DNA of 53,735 nt, taken from the NCBI GenBank assembly GCA_900542575.1, contig UQOE01000014.1:1-53735 (forward strand), written 5' to 3'. The stretch comes from an uncultured Oscillospiraceae bacterium. Its GTDB lineage: Bacteria > Bacillota > Clostridia > Oscillospirales > Acutalibacteraceae. The notes under the pieces were generated by a model that was given only the letters and a program-made list of their open reading frames with translations, ran no database searches and had not been told where the DNA came from. The position numbers were made by a program, and so were the translations under genes. Below are positions 1 through 7,407 of this stretch, piece after piece. Each line of letters begins with the position of its first letter. The stretch's first letter is position 1.

Positions 1-148
1 CGTACTCCCCCTCGTGTCTGTACTCATTGGGCAGCAATGTGCTGTCATCTGCAGCACTGGCATTGACTGCAAACATACAGAAAAAAACAGTCAGCGCAGC
101 AAGCAGTGCGAGGAGAAGCGAGAGCCGATTTCTTTTAGTTTTTTCCAA
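1..148 (-). CDS. Secreted protein, N-terminal part only (runs off the left edge)
   Basis: The reverse strand carries the first 49 or so codons of a protein that continues beyond the window. It has a classical signal peptide: basic KTKRNR, then a hydrophobic stretch (LSLLLALLAALTVFF) and a likely cleavage site around NASA-A. The mature part begins DDSTLLPNEYRHEGEY and is too short to assign. I chose the TTG at 146-148 because AAAGGGG lies 9 nt upstream of it. An in-frame ATG at 167-169 would add 7 residues, but its only purine-rich sequence ends 1 nt before the start codon. Function unknown. Confidence 0.6.
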   Translation of the reverse strand, partial: MEKTKRNRLSLLLALLAALTVFFCMFAVNASAADDSTLLPNEYRHEGEY

Positions 149-513
149 AATCGTTTTCCCCTTTCTCATTCTTTCCAAGAAGAGATATCCATTGACAGCA
201 GCATAAAATCACCCCTTTTCAATTCCCTGGGATATTCTCCTCTTCCTGAATCAGGCAAAGAGTTTTGCCCTTTCTCTGCGTGATTCAATATGGTTTAGCA
301 AAGATATCGAACAATATCGGGCCAACATTGTCACGTAAATCCTATAAATTCAGCAAAATTCATTCAAGTCGGCCACACATCCGACCATACACGTGTTCAG
401 AAATAGTTGTCCAAACATATAAATTCTGTAAATTATCTTTTTTTACAGATTGACACAGTTGAAGCAAAACGCGACAGCCTTTATACGCTGATGTACGCAT
501 CATTTCCGTTTCA

Positions 514-530
514 TTGTGAAACATGCACAA
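514..530. promoter_or_regulatory. Inverted repeat TTGTG-N7-CACAA in a 500-bp gene-free region
   Basis: The stretch 170-713 holds no convincing gene. Its clearest structure is TTGTG AAACATG CACAA about 185 bp before the sulfite reductase-like gene. The half-sites resemble CRP/FNR-family or Rex operators, but the spacing does not exactly fit the usual consensus of either. It may control one of the two divergent genes that flank the region. The regulator is unknown. Confidence 0.3.
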
Positions 531-713
531 ATTTATATCTTGTAATACAGATTTTCAAAATGTGTTTTCTTGTTATGCAGTATTACATCCAGAAGACACA
601 AAAGCGAATTTCCCATCCGGATTTTCCTGATCCATATCCTCTATCTTTTCATTGTCCGTCTTTCCCCTGGATGATATAGTAAAAGGGAAATTTCATTGGA
701 AGGGGTTCAGACC

Positions 714-1622
714 ATGGCAGCACTTACCATCTCGGAACAGGAAGAAAAAAAGCTGAAAGGACGCGGCTTTCTCAACAACAAGCACACCGATAATTTTTCG
801 GCCCGTATTGTCACAAAGAACGGGCGCGTCTCCGCGGAACAGTTGAAATGCATTGCCAATGCCGCTGAGAAATACGGCTCTGGTAATGTCCTGCTCACCA
901 CGCGTCAGACATTTGAGGTCCCCGGCATCCCGGTCGAAAATCTGGATGCTTTTGCCGAAGCCATCGAAGCCTGCGGCCTCATCGTCGGCGGCACCGGCCC
1001 GAAAGTCCGCCCCATCGTCTCCTGCAAAGGGACTACCTGCCGCTATGGCCTGCATGACACATTCGCCCTCGCAGACGAACTGCAGCAGAAATATCTCTAC
1101 GGATATCGAGATACCACCCTCCCGCACAAATTTAAGATTGCCGTCGGCGGATGTCCCAACAACTGCGTCAAGCCGGAGCTGAACGACATCGGCATCATTG
1201 GCCAGTGCATCCCGAACTTTGACGAGGCCTCCTGCCACGGATGTAAGAAATGCGCCGTCGCTGCCGAATGTCCTGTTCATGCTGCCACTGTATCAGATGG
1301 GAAATGCCATATAGATCAATCGGTCTGCATCCACTGCGGCCGCTGCGTAGGAAAGTGCTACTTCAATCTCATTCCGGATGGCGCGTACGGATACAAGATT
1401 TATATCGGCGGCCGCTGGGGCAAAAACACCCGGGTTGGTCAGCCGCTGAGCAAAGTGTTCTCCAGCAAAGACGAGATGATGGACACCGTCGATCGCGTCT
1501 TTCAGTTCTACCGTTCCAATGCACAGCCCGGTGAACGCTTCGCCAGCACCGTCGACCGCCTTGGGTTCGAAAATGTCGAGAAGGCCGTTCTAAATCTGGA
1601 TACCTCGGCTAAAACGGAGTAA
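714..1622 (+). CDS. Siroheme-type nitrite/sulfite reductase-like 4Fe-4S protein (AsrC / dSiR-like)
   Basis: The protein is a single-chain relative of sulfite/nitrite reductases that reduce sulfite or nitrite on a siroheme-[4Fe-4S] centre. The N-terminal ~65 residues match the NIR/SIR ferredoxin-like half domain. Next come the cluster/siroheme ligands CKGTTC and CPNNC (C-X4-C and C-X3-C) around residues 103-150. Two ferredoxin motifs follow, CHGCKKCAVAAECP and CIHCGRCVGKC, near residues 170-215. At about 302 residues it is close to AsrC length, but no asrA or asrB is nearby. The ATG at 714 is preceded by GGAAGGGG; an in-frame TTG at 696 overlaps that ribosome binding site and is rejected. A flavoprotein follows 39 nt downstream and is probably co-transcribed. 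Substrate is inferred, not shown. Confidence 0.85.
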   Translation: MAALTISEQEEKKLKGRGFLNNKHTDNFSARIVTKNGRVSAEQLKCIANAAEKYGSGNVLLTTRQTFEVPGIPVENLDAFAEAIEACGLIVGGTGPKVRPIVSCKGTTCRYGLHDTFALADELQQKYLYGYRDTTLPHKFKIAVGGCPNNCVKPELNDIGIIGQCIPNFDEASCHGCKKCAVAAECPVHAATVSDGKCHIDQSVCIHCGRCVGKCYFNLIPDGAYGYKIYIGGRWGKNTRVGQPLSKVFSSKDEMMDTVDRVFQFYRSNAQPGERFASTVDRLGFENVEKAVLNLDTSAKTE

Positions 1623-1661
1623 TATAGATATATATTTTCGCTCAGAAAGGAAGTCCTTCCC

Positions 1662-2201
1662 TTGTCGAAACATGTATTAATCATCTCCACCAGTTTTCGC
1701 CGCAATGGGAATTCGGAAAAAATGGCACTGGAATTCCAGCGGGGCGCAGAAGAGGCCGGCAATGAAACCGAGCTCGTCCAGCTCCGGGATATCTCCATGA
1801 AATACTGCCACGGATGTTTCGGCTGCCGCACGCGTCATTCCTGCATTCATCACGATGAAGCCGCCGGGCTCGTCAACAAAATGCACGATGCAGACGTGCT
1901 GGTATTTGCCTCCCCTCTGTACTTCCACGGAGTGACTGGCCAAATGAAAACCCTTCTGGACCGCACGGTCCCTATCATGGACCTCAACAATGCCTTCACC
2001 GACGTCTATCTTCTCCTCTCCTCCGCCGAGACCGACGAGTATGGGACGGAAGAGGCCGAGCGCACCGTTAACAACTGGCTGCGCCATTTTCCCAGCGCCA
2101 AGCTGAAAGACATTGCTTTCGCAGACTGCGTCAAATATACGGACCAGATCAATGGACATCCCGCACTGAAGAAAGCTTATGAGCTTGGAAAAAATATCTG
2201 A
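1662..2201 (+). CDS. NADPH-dependent FMN reductase family / iron-sulfur flavoprotein-like
   Basis: This 179-residue flavodoxin-fold protein starts HVLIISTSFRRNGNSEKMA, a typical FMN phosphate-binding loop. Residues 48-60 carry CHGCFGCRTRHSC, the compact cysteine motif of iron-sulfur flavoproteins, and ASPLYFHGVTGQMKTLLDR is the second FMN-contact region. It likely shuttles electrons between flavin and Fe-S carriers. The start is TTG at 1662, with AGAAAGGAAG upstream. It follows the sulfite reductase-like gene by 39 nt and ends at a strong terminator, so the two form a probable operon. The electron partner is unknown. Confidence 0.85.
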   Translation: MSKHVLIISTSFRRNGNSEKMALEFQRGAEEAGNETELVQLRDISMKYCHGCFGCRTRHSCIHHDEAAGLVNKMHDADVLVFASPLYFHGVTGQMKTLLDRTVPIMDLNNAFTDVYLLLSSAETDEYGTEEAERTVNNWLRHFPSAKLKDIAFADCVKYTDQINGHPALKKAYELGKNI

Positions 2202-2213
2202 CAGAAAAAATCA

Positions 2214-2254
2214 GGGACTGCTGCAGAATCCTTCCTGCAGCAGTCCCTTTTCTT
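2214..2254 (+). terminator. Intrinsic terminator after the sulfite reductase/flavoprotein operon
   Basis: A perfect 13-bp stem (2214-2226 with 2235-2247, GGGACTGCTGCAG arm) and an 8-nt loop are followed by TTTTCTTTT. Confidence 0.9.
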
Positions 2255-2266
2255 TTCCCAATATTT

Positions 2267-3147
2267 TTATGCTCCCGGCCACACCAGCAATAACGCCAAA
2301 ATGCCGGCATGAAGCAGTGAAAACCAGAGCTCATCTCCGCAGAGGCGGGAAACGGCGTTTTTTTGCCGGGCCATCGGAATGCAGACCGGCGTGAATATTC
2401 TCCACCGGACACTGTCCAATGCACTTCCCGCATTGGAAACAATCGCCGGAAACGGCCATCGAGCCATCTGTCGGAAGCTCAATATTGGCCGGGCACGATT
2501 TCGTACAGCGAGCGCATTTTCGAACGCACTCCGGTCTGTCTCGGTGCAGCGAGAGAAACGGAAGCACCGGCATCAGAGCGAAGACAGCCCCCATGGGGCA
2601 GAGGAATTTACAGAAAAAGCGCTCTTCAAAAAAACATTCCTACCATGATCAAAAGCAAAAGCACCAATCCTATCGTGTAACCGCCCAGTGAAAAATGCCG
2701 CGCATGGAGCAGTGAAAAGACCTCCCAGGGGCTCGCTCCGTGGGTTTTGTTGTATATGCCCCAATAGCAAAGCAGCACGATGACGGAGAGTACCACATTT
2801 TTCATATAAGTCAGACCTTGGGCAAGCTCCCTCGGCATATGTTTCATCGGCTTTTTTCGCTTCTTCGCAATAGCTTTGTGGAGAGCAAAAATCCAGTCGC
2901 CGAGACTGCCGAACGCACATGCATAGCCGCAGAAGAAGCGGCCGAACAGAATTGTGTATCCACACAGGACACAGAGCAATGCAACAAAAGGGGTCCAGGC
3001 CAATTTTTGGCCCATTCCGAGCTTCAAGAATAAATCTTTTAGCCCCGCGAAGGCGCCGCTGTAGGCGGAGGGCAGGAAGAGGAAAAACAGGATCTGGATC
3101 CCTGCACGGGTCCAGGTCTGAACCTGTCGCTTCTTTTTTTTCGTCAT
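2267..3147 (-). pseudogene. NapH-like 4Fe-4S membrane electron-transfer protein, two frameshifts
   Basis: Intact, this would be a 292-residue membrane ferredoxin of the NapH/RnfH-like type, passing electrons from membrane carriers to periplasmic or flavin partners. The N-terminal frame encodes several membrane segments and FFCGYACAFGSLGDW. After VGMFF the frame breaks inside a run of seven T (minus strand, near 2633). Reading resumes as EERFFCKFLCPMGAVF and two ferredoxin motifs (CVRKCARCTKSCP and CFQCGKCIGQCP). A second break lies in a run of seven A near 2365, after which the last helix (SLLHAGILALLLVWPGA) is read. Removing one base from each run gives exactly 293 codons. The start has GGAG 8 nt upstream and overlaps the upstream FMN-binding gene by 4 nt (ATGA). 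Confidence 0.8.
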
Positions 3148-3426
3148 TTTGCTTTCTCCAATGCCTGTCTAACTGCGTTTTTTATTCCATTGTAGCTATA
3201 GGTCGCTCCGCTGACCGCATCTACATCCGAAGACTGTTTCTGCACAATCTTCGGCAGCGATGCTTCCGCCTGGGCGTTTTCCCGCGTCGCCTGCGCCCGG
3301 ACCGGATAGGAATGCGGCCGATATTTACTCAGCGCCCCGATGACAATTGCCAGCACGGCGATGGCAGGCAGAATCGGAAAATAGCTGACCACTTTCTGCC
3401 AGCCGTTTTTTCTCTTTCTGTTCCAA
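3144..3426 (-). pseudogene. Short FMN-binding domain protein, frameshifted near the start
   Basis: The reading frame from TTG at 3424-3426 (AAAGGA upstream) begins LEQKEK and then shifts in a run of six A. Removing one A gives a 93-residue product. It has one membrane segment (VVSYFPILPAIAVLAIVIGAL) and a C-terminal half FMN-binding domain with DVDAVSGATYSYNG, the motif where ApbE attaches FMN to threonine in NqrC/RnfG-type proteins. The middle of the usual FMN_bind domain is missing, so it is short even when corrected. It overlaps the NapH-like gene by 4 nt, which marks a former operon. Confidence 0.65.
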
Positions 3427-3504
3427 AGTCGAGAATTCCTTTCTGAAAGAGCAGGGCCGCCGCACCGCTTTGCAGCAGTGCAGCAGCCCAATTTCTCAAA
3501 ATAA

Positions 3505-3873
3505 TTATTTCAGTGCATCCTTTACGGCGTTCTTAATGCCATTGGAGCTGTAGGTTGCTCCGGAGACGGCATCGACGTCGCGGACTGGTTCTTGATAATG
3601 CTCGGAATCACGCCTTCTTTGGCGCGGTTAAAGAACGCTGGGGTATCCTGATTGCTCTTGACATCGACTGCGGTAATCTTATGATCCTTTACCGTAACGG
3701 CTACCTTTGTAAACGCCCTCTGCGACTTTGGCCGCCGCACCGACTGCCTGCTTGGCATAGGCCTGATACGTATTGGCACGAAGTGCTGCACCCATAATTC
3801 CAAGGCAAAGGACCGAGACAACCATTGCGAGGATAAGTGTCAGGAAGCGATTGACTTTTTTCTGTTTTTCCAT
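3505..3873 (-). pseudogene. FMN-binding domain protein, two compensating frameshifts
   Basis: The gene starts at ATG 3871-3873 behind AGAAAGGAG. The N-terminal anchor (VNRFLTLILAMVVSVLCLGI) leads into the FMN_bind domain. After AEGVYK one extra base shifts the frame to VAVTVKDHKITAVDVK. After IKNQSA one missing base shifts it back to DVDAVSGATYSSNGIKNAV and a normal stop. The two shifts cancel, so the total length (123 codons including stop) is intact. The product would be a membrane-anchored, covalently flavinylated electron carrier. It is the first gene of the three-gene decayed redox module. Confidence 0.75.
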
Positions 3874-3888
3874 GACTGAAACTCCTTT

Positions 3889-3930
3889 CTGCAAAACAAG
3901 AAGATGGTTAGCTATCGCCAACCGTCTTCT
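3889..3930 (-). terminator. Terminator after the PPOX-family gene
   Basis: A 14-bp imperfect stem (3899-3912 with 3917-3930, 12 of 14 paired) has a 4-nt loop and is followed on the minus strand by CTTGTTTTGC. It separates the SMR/PPOX pair from the FMN-binding gene. Confidence 0.6.
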
Positions 3931-3993
3931 GTACTATATAACACCCGTTCCCCTCTGTCTCGCCCGAATTCATTGTATCTGCGCAAGGATGGC

Positions 3994-4467
3994 TCAAGAC
4001 TCGTTGACCAGCTTGCCGCTCATAGAATCGATGGAGAGCTCCAGGATCTGCACGCGGCTCGCAGTGCGCCGGGTTTCCTCCTCAATATATTCCGGATCAT
4101 CCGGGAAATATTTGAGTCCCAGCCGCCGGGTCAGGTCCTCCGCCCGCTCCGGTTCCTCCACGAAAGAAATCGTCCCAAACACAACGACGCTCCGGACATT
4201 GAGGCCGCGCTTTTTCGGATCTGGCACGCCGGCATCAAAGACACAGAAGGACACCCGCGGATTCTCCAGGATGGCATCTATCTTGTGCCCTTCCTTCGCC
4301 CCGTGGAAATAGATCTTCCCATCTTCATAGAGAAAATTGATCGGAATTCCATACGGGTACCCATCTTCTCCGAATACAGAGAGCACACCCCGCCGCTCCT
4401 GCTGCAAGAGCTCGATACAGGATTCTTCCGAAAGCGCCTGTCCAAATCTTCTTAATTTTCGAAACAT
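3994..4467 (-). CDS. Pyridoxamine 5'-phosphate oxidase family (PPOX) flavin-binding protein
   Basis: The 157-residue split-barrel protein belongs to the NimA/PPOX-like group that binds FMN, heme or F420-type cofactors. Characteristic stretches are GVLSVFGEDGYPYGIPINF, KIYFHGAKEGHKIDAI and VSFCVFD. Such proteins often reduce small nitro compounds or flavins; the substrate here is unknown. The ATG at 4465-4467 follows GGGAGGACCTT. It lies 11 nt downstream of the SMR efflux gene on the same strand, so the two are probably co-transcribed, which fits a stress or detoxification role. Confidence 0.85.
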   Translation of the reverse strand: MFRKLRRFGQALSEESCIELLQQERRGVLSVFGEDGYPYGIPINFLYEDGKIYFHGAKEGHKIDAILENPRVSFCVFDAGVPDPKKRGLNVRSVVVFGTISFVEEPERAEDLTRRLGLKYFPDDPEYIEEETRRTASRVQILELSIDSMSGKLVNES

Positions 4468-4478
4468 AAGGTCCTCCC

Positions 4479-4790
4479 TCAGGCAAATTTCAGCCCGACA
4501 ATTCCGCCGGCAATCAGAACAATGCAGATGATTTTCACCACATTGACCGGTTCATGGAAGAATAAGATACCCACCAGGGTAGATCCGACGATCCCGATTC
4601 CGGTCCACACCGTATACGCGACGCTCAGCGGCAGTTTCCGCAGTGCAAGAGCCAGCAAGCCCATGCTGGCAATAAGACCAACAACGGTAATAATACTCGG
4701 GATCAGCTTCGTGAACCCGTTTGAGCTCTTCATTGCCACAGACCAGGTAATTTCCATTACGCCGGCCAGTGCAAGATAAAGCCACTCCAT
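4479..4790 (-). CDS. SMR family efflux protein, SugE/Gdx-like
   Basis: A 103-residue protein with four membrane helices and the conserved glutamate E13 in helix 1 (LAGVMEITWSVAMK). The W16 context and NGFTKLIPSII loop resemble the SugE/Gdx subgroup (guanidinium or quaternary ammonium exporters) more than EmrE. It works as a dual-topology dimer in the inner membrane. No guanidine riboswitch is apparent upstream. Instead, a copy of the 28-bp palindromic repeat lies 59 bp before the start and touches a candidate -35 (TTGTTG), suggesting repressor control. The PPOX gene follows 11 nt downstream. The substrate is inferred only. Confidence 0.85.
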   Translation of the reverse strand: MEWLYLALAGVMEITWSVAMKSSNGFTKLIPSIITVVGLIASMGLLALALRKLPLSVAYTVWTGIGIVGSTLVGILFFHEPVNVVKIICIVLIAGGIVGLKFA

Positions 4791-4848
4791 AAATTATCCC
4801 TCCAATAACATTTGGATATAGGATAACACAAGCTCTTCTGCTTTGCCC

Positions 4849-4876
4849 AACAAACGTTAGTTATTGAGCAATTGTT
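4849..4876. repeat. 28-bp palindromic repeat, copy 1
   Basis: Pattern AACA...GTTAG...GAGCA...TGTT, read on the plus strand. It lies between the terminator of the RsiV-like gene and the start of the SMR efflux gene. Its left end overlaps a possible -35 box of the SMR promoter. Confidence 0.7.
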
Positions 4877-4879
4877 CAT

Positions 4880-4914
4880 TCAAAAAGCCGCCGCAGAATC
4901 TCTTCTGCAGCGGC
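4880..4914 (-). terminator. Terminator after the RsiV-like gene
   Basis: A 12-bp stem with one mismatch (4887-4898 with 4903-4914) and a TCTC loop is followed on the minus strand by TTTTTG. Confidence 0.8.
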
Positions 4915-4928
4915 CGGGATTGCCGGAT

Positions 4929-5459
4929 TTAGAAATATCTCGGATTGGCAATATTCTTAATCGCGGACTGGGGAATGGTGAACTCGCAGAGGCCGGTGGA
5001 CATCGGGGCTACGGTGCCCTTGTCAAAGACGAGAACCAGATTGCCTTTCGGATTGACATAGAAGCTGGTGGCGTCGGAGACCGCAACCTCTTCCGGGAAA
5101 TACGATTTGTTCGGGTTCTTCTTCTTTCTCTGGTTCATCTGCCGACGGACCTCTTTGTTCAGAACCGGCTTGTAGTTGGCCTTCTTTTTGAACATGTCCT
5201 TCAGGCTCAGCTGATTGCCGGTCTTCTTGTCAAAATTATAGATCCGGACGGTGTGGCTGGTATCGGCCTGGGAGACCTCCGTGTCAAAGCGGACGCTCAG
5301 GATGTTCGGGTTCGAAGTGGAAACTTTGTAGCTGCTGTGGGTGGATTTGCGGACAGGTGCCTTTCGCTGCGTCCTGGCCTGGGTGCTTACCATGCCACAG
5401 GTGGCAAAAACAGCGATGAGCATTACGATTGCGAGCATTTTTTTGATTGTGTTTTTCAT
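4929..5459 (-). CDS. Secreted protein with RsiV-like DUF3298 domain
   Basis: The 176-residue product starts with a signal peptide (KNTIKKMLAIVMLIAVFA) and a processing site near STQA. The rest (LSVRFDTEVSQADTSHTVR, GNQLSLKDMFKKK) resembles the DUF3298/RsiV C-terminal domain, found in lysozyme-sensing anti-sigma factors and in secreted proteins of unknown role. It has no anti-sigma N-terminus, so it is probably an exported binding protein. The ATG at 5457-5459 has AGAAAGGAG upstream; an earlier in-frame ATG at 5489 overlaps that site and is rejected. It is a single gene with its own terminator. Confidence 0.75.
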   Translation of the reverse strand: MKNTIKKMLAIVMLIAVFATCGMVSTQARTQRKAPVRKSTHSSYKVSTSNPNILSVRFDTEVSQADTSHTVRIYNFDKKTGNQLSLKDMFKKKANYKPVLNKEVRRQMNQRKKKNPNKSYFPEEVAVSDATSFYVNPKGNLVLVFDKGTVAPMSTGLCEFTIPQSAIKNIANPRYF

Positions 5460-5528
5460 AGGGAAAAAACTCCTTTCTTGTTTCTTCACCCGTATGACGT
5501 GGGAGGAAGCAGGAAAGTTTCAATCTAT

Positions 5529-6074
5529 TCAAAATTTTTTTGGGTCCAGCATGCGGATCACACGGGCGGGATTGCCGACGGCGACCCCGTAGTCCGGGAC
5601 ATCTTTGGTGACTACCGCGCCGGCGCCGACGACGGCGTGGGCGCCAACCCGGACGCCGGGCAGGATGATGGCATGTGCTCCAATCCAGGCGCCCTCACAG
5701 ATGAGGACCGGTTTGCAGAGCAGCACCTGCCGGTCATAGAGATCGTGGTTGTTGGTCAGAAACGAGACATCGGCTGCCACCTGAACATGATCTTCAATCG
5801 TCAGTCCGCCGCGTGCCATGAACAGTGCGTTATTGTTAATGAAAACGTGATTCCCAATTATTACGTTGAAAAAAGCCGCGCCGTGCAGTCCGGGGCCGAT
5901 AAAGCTCCCCTCGCCCAGCCGTTCTCCAAACAACTTCTTCAACAGTGCAGCGTATTCCTCCGAGCCCGGATCAGCCTGATTCAGCTGATAAAGAATTGAT
6001 GCATCCTGCTGCCCCCTTGCACGGACCTCCAGATTCATGTTACGCATGTCAACTCGTTTTTCGATACAATCCAT
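5529..6074 (-). CDS. Sugar O-acetyltransferase, hexapeptide-repeat (maltose/galactoside type)
   Basis: A 181-residue left-handed beta-helix acetyltransferase using acetyl-CoA. The N-terminal Mac domain is followed by hexapeptide repeats (VIIGNHVFINNNALFMA, GAWIGAHAIILPGVRVGAHA). The catalytic histidine is in LTNNHDLYDR and the end is the family signature VAVGNPARVIR. The ATG at 6074 follows AAAGGGGTGCTGAAAG. It stands alone, divergent from the cupin gene. The sugar acceptor cannot be predicted. Confidence 0.85.
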   Translation of the reverse strand: MDCIEKRVDMRNMNLEVRARGQQDASILYQLNQADPGSEEYAALLKKLFGERLGEGSFIGPGLHGAAFFNVIIGNHVFINNNALFMARGGLTIEDHVQVAADVSFLTNNHDLYDRQVLLCKPVLICEGAWIGAHAIILPGVRVGAHAVVGAGAVVTKDVPDYGVAVGNPARVIRMLDPKKF

Positions 6075-6218
6075 CTTTCAGCACCCCTTTCTGGATCTAG
6101 CGGCAGTTTACCACATCCGTACGGCGTCGGTGAAAACTTTTGGTTATATCCAAGCTCCCTTTTCTGCACTTCCGAACCGGCCGAATTTTGGCATAATAGG
6201 AAACAGGAGGTGTACATT

Positions 6219-6656
6219 ATGAAATATCAGGACAAAGCAGAATTCGACAAGATTAATATGTTCGGTACCGGTACTCCGAACGATGGTTTCGCCCAGTACT
6301 TTATCGGAGACTCTTTTCTCAATCCGCTGGTTGATCCGAAAACCGCCCCGCTCTTCCTCGCCAATGTCACTTTCGAGCCAGGCTGCCGCAACAACTGGCA
6401 TATTCACCACGCCTCCAAAGGCGGCGGGCAGATGCTCATCTGCACAGCCGGCGAGGGCTGGTATCAGGAAGAGGGTAAAGACGCCGTTGAACTCCTTCCA
6501 GGCACAGTCATCGTAATTCCGCCGGAAGTCAAGCACTGGCACGGTGCCAAGAAGGACAGCTGGTTCTCCCACATTTCAGTTGAAGTCCCGGGTGAAAACA
6601 CCTCCAACGAGTGGCTCGAGCCCGTCACCGACGAAGTGTATGACAAGCTTGGATAA
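6219..6656 (+). CDS. Single-domain cupin protein
   Basis: A 145-residue RmlC-fold protein. Cupin motif 1 is NNWHIHHASKGGGQ (metal-binding histidines), and motif 2 is PGTVIVIPPEVKHWHGAKK. It resembles cupins fused to or neighbouring carboxymuconolactone decarboxylase-type proteins; the reaction is unknown. The ATG at 6219 has a perfect AGGAGG at 6205-6210; the GTG overlapping that site is rejected. A possible -10 (CATAAT, 6192-6197) lies just upstream, which would leave a very short leader. A strong terminator follows, so it is a single-gene unit. Confidence 0.8.
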   Translation: MKYQDKAEFDKINMFGTGTPNDGFAQYFIGDSFLNPLVDPKTAPLFLANVTFEPGCRNNWHIHHASKGGGQMLICTAGEGWYQEEGKDAVELLPGTVIVIPPEVKHWHGAKKDSWFSHISVEVPGENTSNEWLEPVTDEVYDKLG

Positions 6657-6680
6657 ACGAGATATAAGGAAATATGGAAA

Positions 6681-6708
6681 GCCCGCTGCGCGTGCAGCGG
6701 GCTTTTTT
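6681..6708 (+). terminator. Terminator after the cupin gene
   Basis: GCCCGCTGC pairs with GCAGCGGGC around a 4-nt loop and is followed by six T. The region 6709-6884 then holds only a CTCCCTAC/GTAGGGAG hairpin (6760-6781) and GC-rich inverted segments, with no gene. Confidence 0.9.
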
Positions 6709-6884
6709 GCAAATAGCAGATGGCAGATTGATTATCTGGAAAACGATATATACGGGCTTCTCCCTACGTTTTTGTAGGGAGTTTCTCGAATAGGGCAAAC
6801 TCCCCAAAAATTTTCCTGGGATTTCTGTATATATCAAAAACTCCCCGCCGGGCCCGACGCCCAACAGGGAGATCTCTTCTTATC

Positions 6885-7241
6885 TTATTCCTCGCCACTT
6901 CGATCCGGGAGAGTACACATAAACGACTTTGTGTGGTGCAGCAAATTTTCCAGCTGGTCAAAGATTTCCTCGTCCACATCGAAGTAATAGAAATTCTTCG
7001 TTCCCTCTTTTCGCATCTTGAGGATGCCGGCATCCTTCATAATCTGCAGATGGTGGGAAACCGCCGGACAGGACAGGCTCGTCTTCGCAACAATATCGTT
7101 GACACGCATGCCATTGCAGTCGCCCTGCTCCATGAGAATCAGGATGATGTGCTGCCGCATCTGGTCGCCAAGGGCCGTCAGCACCTTCTGAGACTGCTGA
7201 AATTCCAGGGCGAGCTTGTTTAATTCGTTTCGGTCTTCCAT
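6885..7241 (-). CDS. ArsR-family winged-helix transcriptional regulator
   Basis: A 118-residue repressor-like protein. The HTH is DIVAKTSLSCPAVSHHLQIM and the wing follows (GILKMRKEGTKNFYYFDV), matching ArsR/SmtB regulators. No clear CXC or histidine metal site is present, so it probably senses something other than thiophilic metals through its DNA-distal helices. The start follows GGAAAGGCGG. Its promoter (TTGTTC, 18 bp, CATAAT) lies at 7272-7301, next to a 22-bp element shared with the broken EFR1 gene, which is a plausible co-target. It is divergent from the methyltransferase/QueG fusion. Confidence 0.85.
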   Translation of the reverse strand: MEDRNELNKLALEFQQSQKVLTALGDQMRQHIILILMEQGDCNGMRVNDIVAKTSLSCPAVSHHLQIMKDAGILKMRKEGTKNFYYFDVDEEIFDQLENLLHHTKSFMCTLPDRSGEE

Positions 7242-7271
7242 CTTTTGGCCGCCTTTCCCATATTTCTAAAT

Positions 7272-7301
7272 ATTATGCCACGAAAAAATAAGGAGGAACA
7301 A
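7272..7301 (-). promoter_or_regulatory. Promoter of the ArsR gene
   Basis: On the minus strand TTGTTC (7296-7301) and CATAAT (7272-7277) are separated by 18 bp, with TGG just before the -10. Confidence 0.55.
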
Positions 7302-7304
7302 TTG

Positions 7305-7326
7305 GTAAAGGAAATCGAGACGAAAG
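7305..7326. repeat. 22-bp shared upstream element, copy 1
   Basis: The core AAATCGAGACGAAAG recurs at 9295-9316 with one mismatch over 22 bp. This copy lies directly upstream of the ArsR -35 box. Confidence 0.55.
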
Positions 7327-7407
7327 CGTTCCCCTGCCAAAAGCATTGTCATAAGGAGCTTTCCGCCGTAAACTGAACTCAGAGAAGAACGGAAAGGAGG
7401 CGGTACT

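Noticed and set aside
514..530. Firm assignment of TTGTG-N7-CACAA to Rex or CRP
   Set aside because: Spacing fits neither consensus exactly, so it is listed only as an unassigned inverted repeat.
4791..4880. Guanidine riboswitch upstream of the SugE/Gdx-like gene
   Set aside because: No conserved guanidine-riboswitch motifs seen; only the 28-bp palindrome and a candidate promoter.
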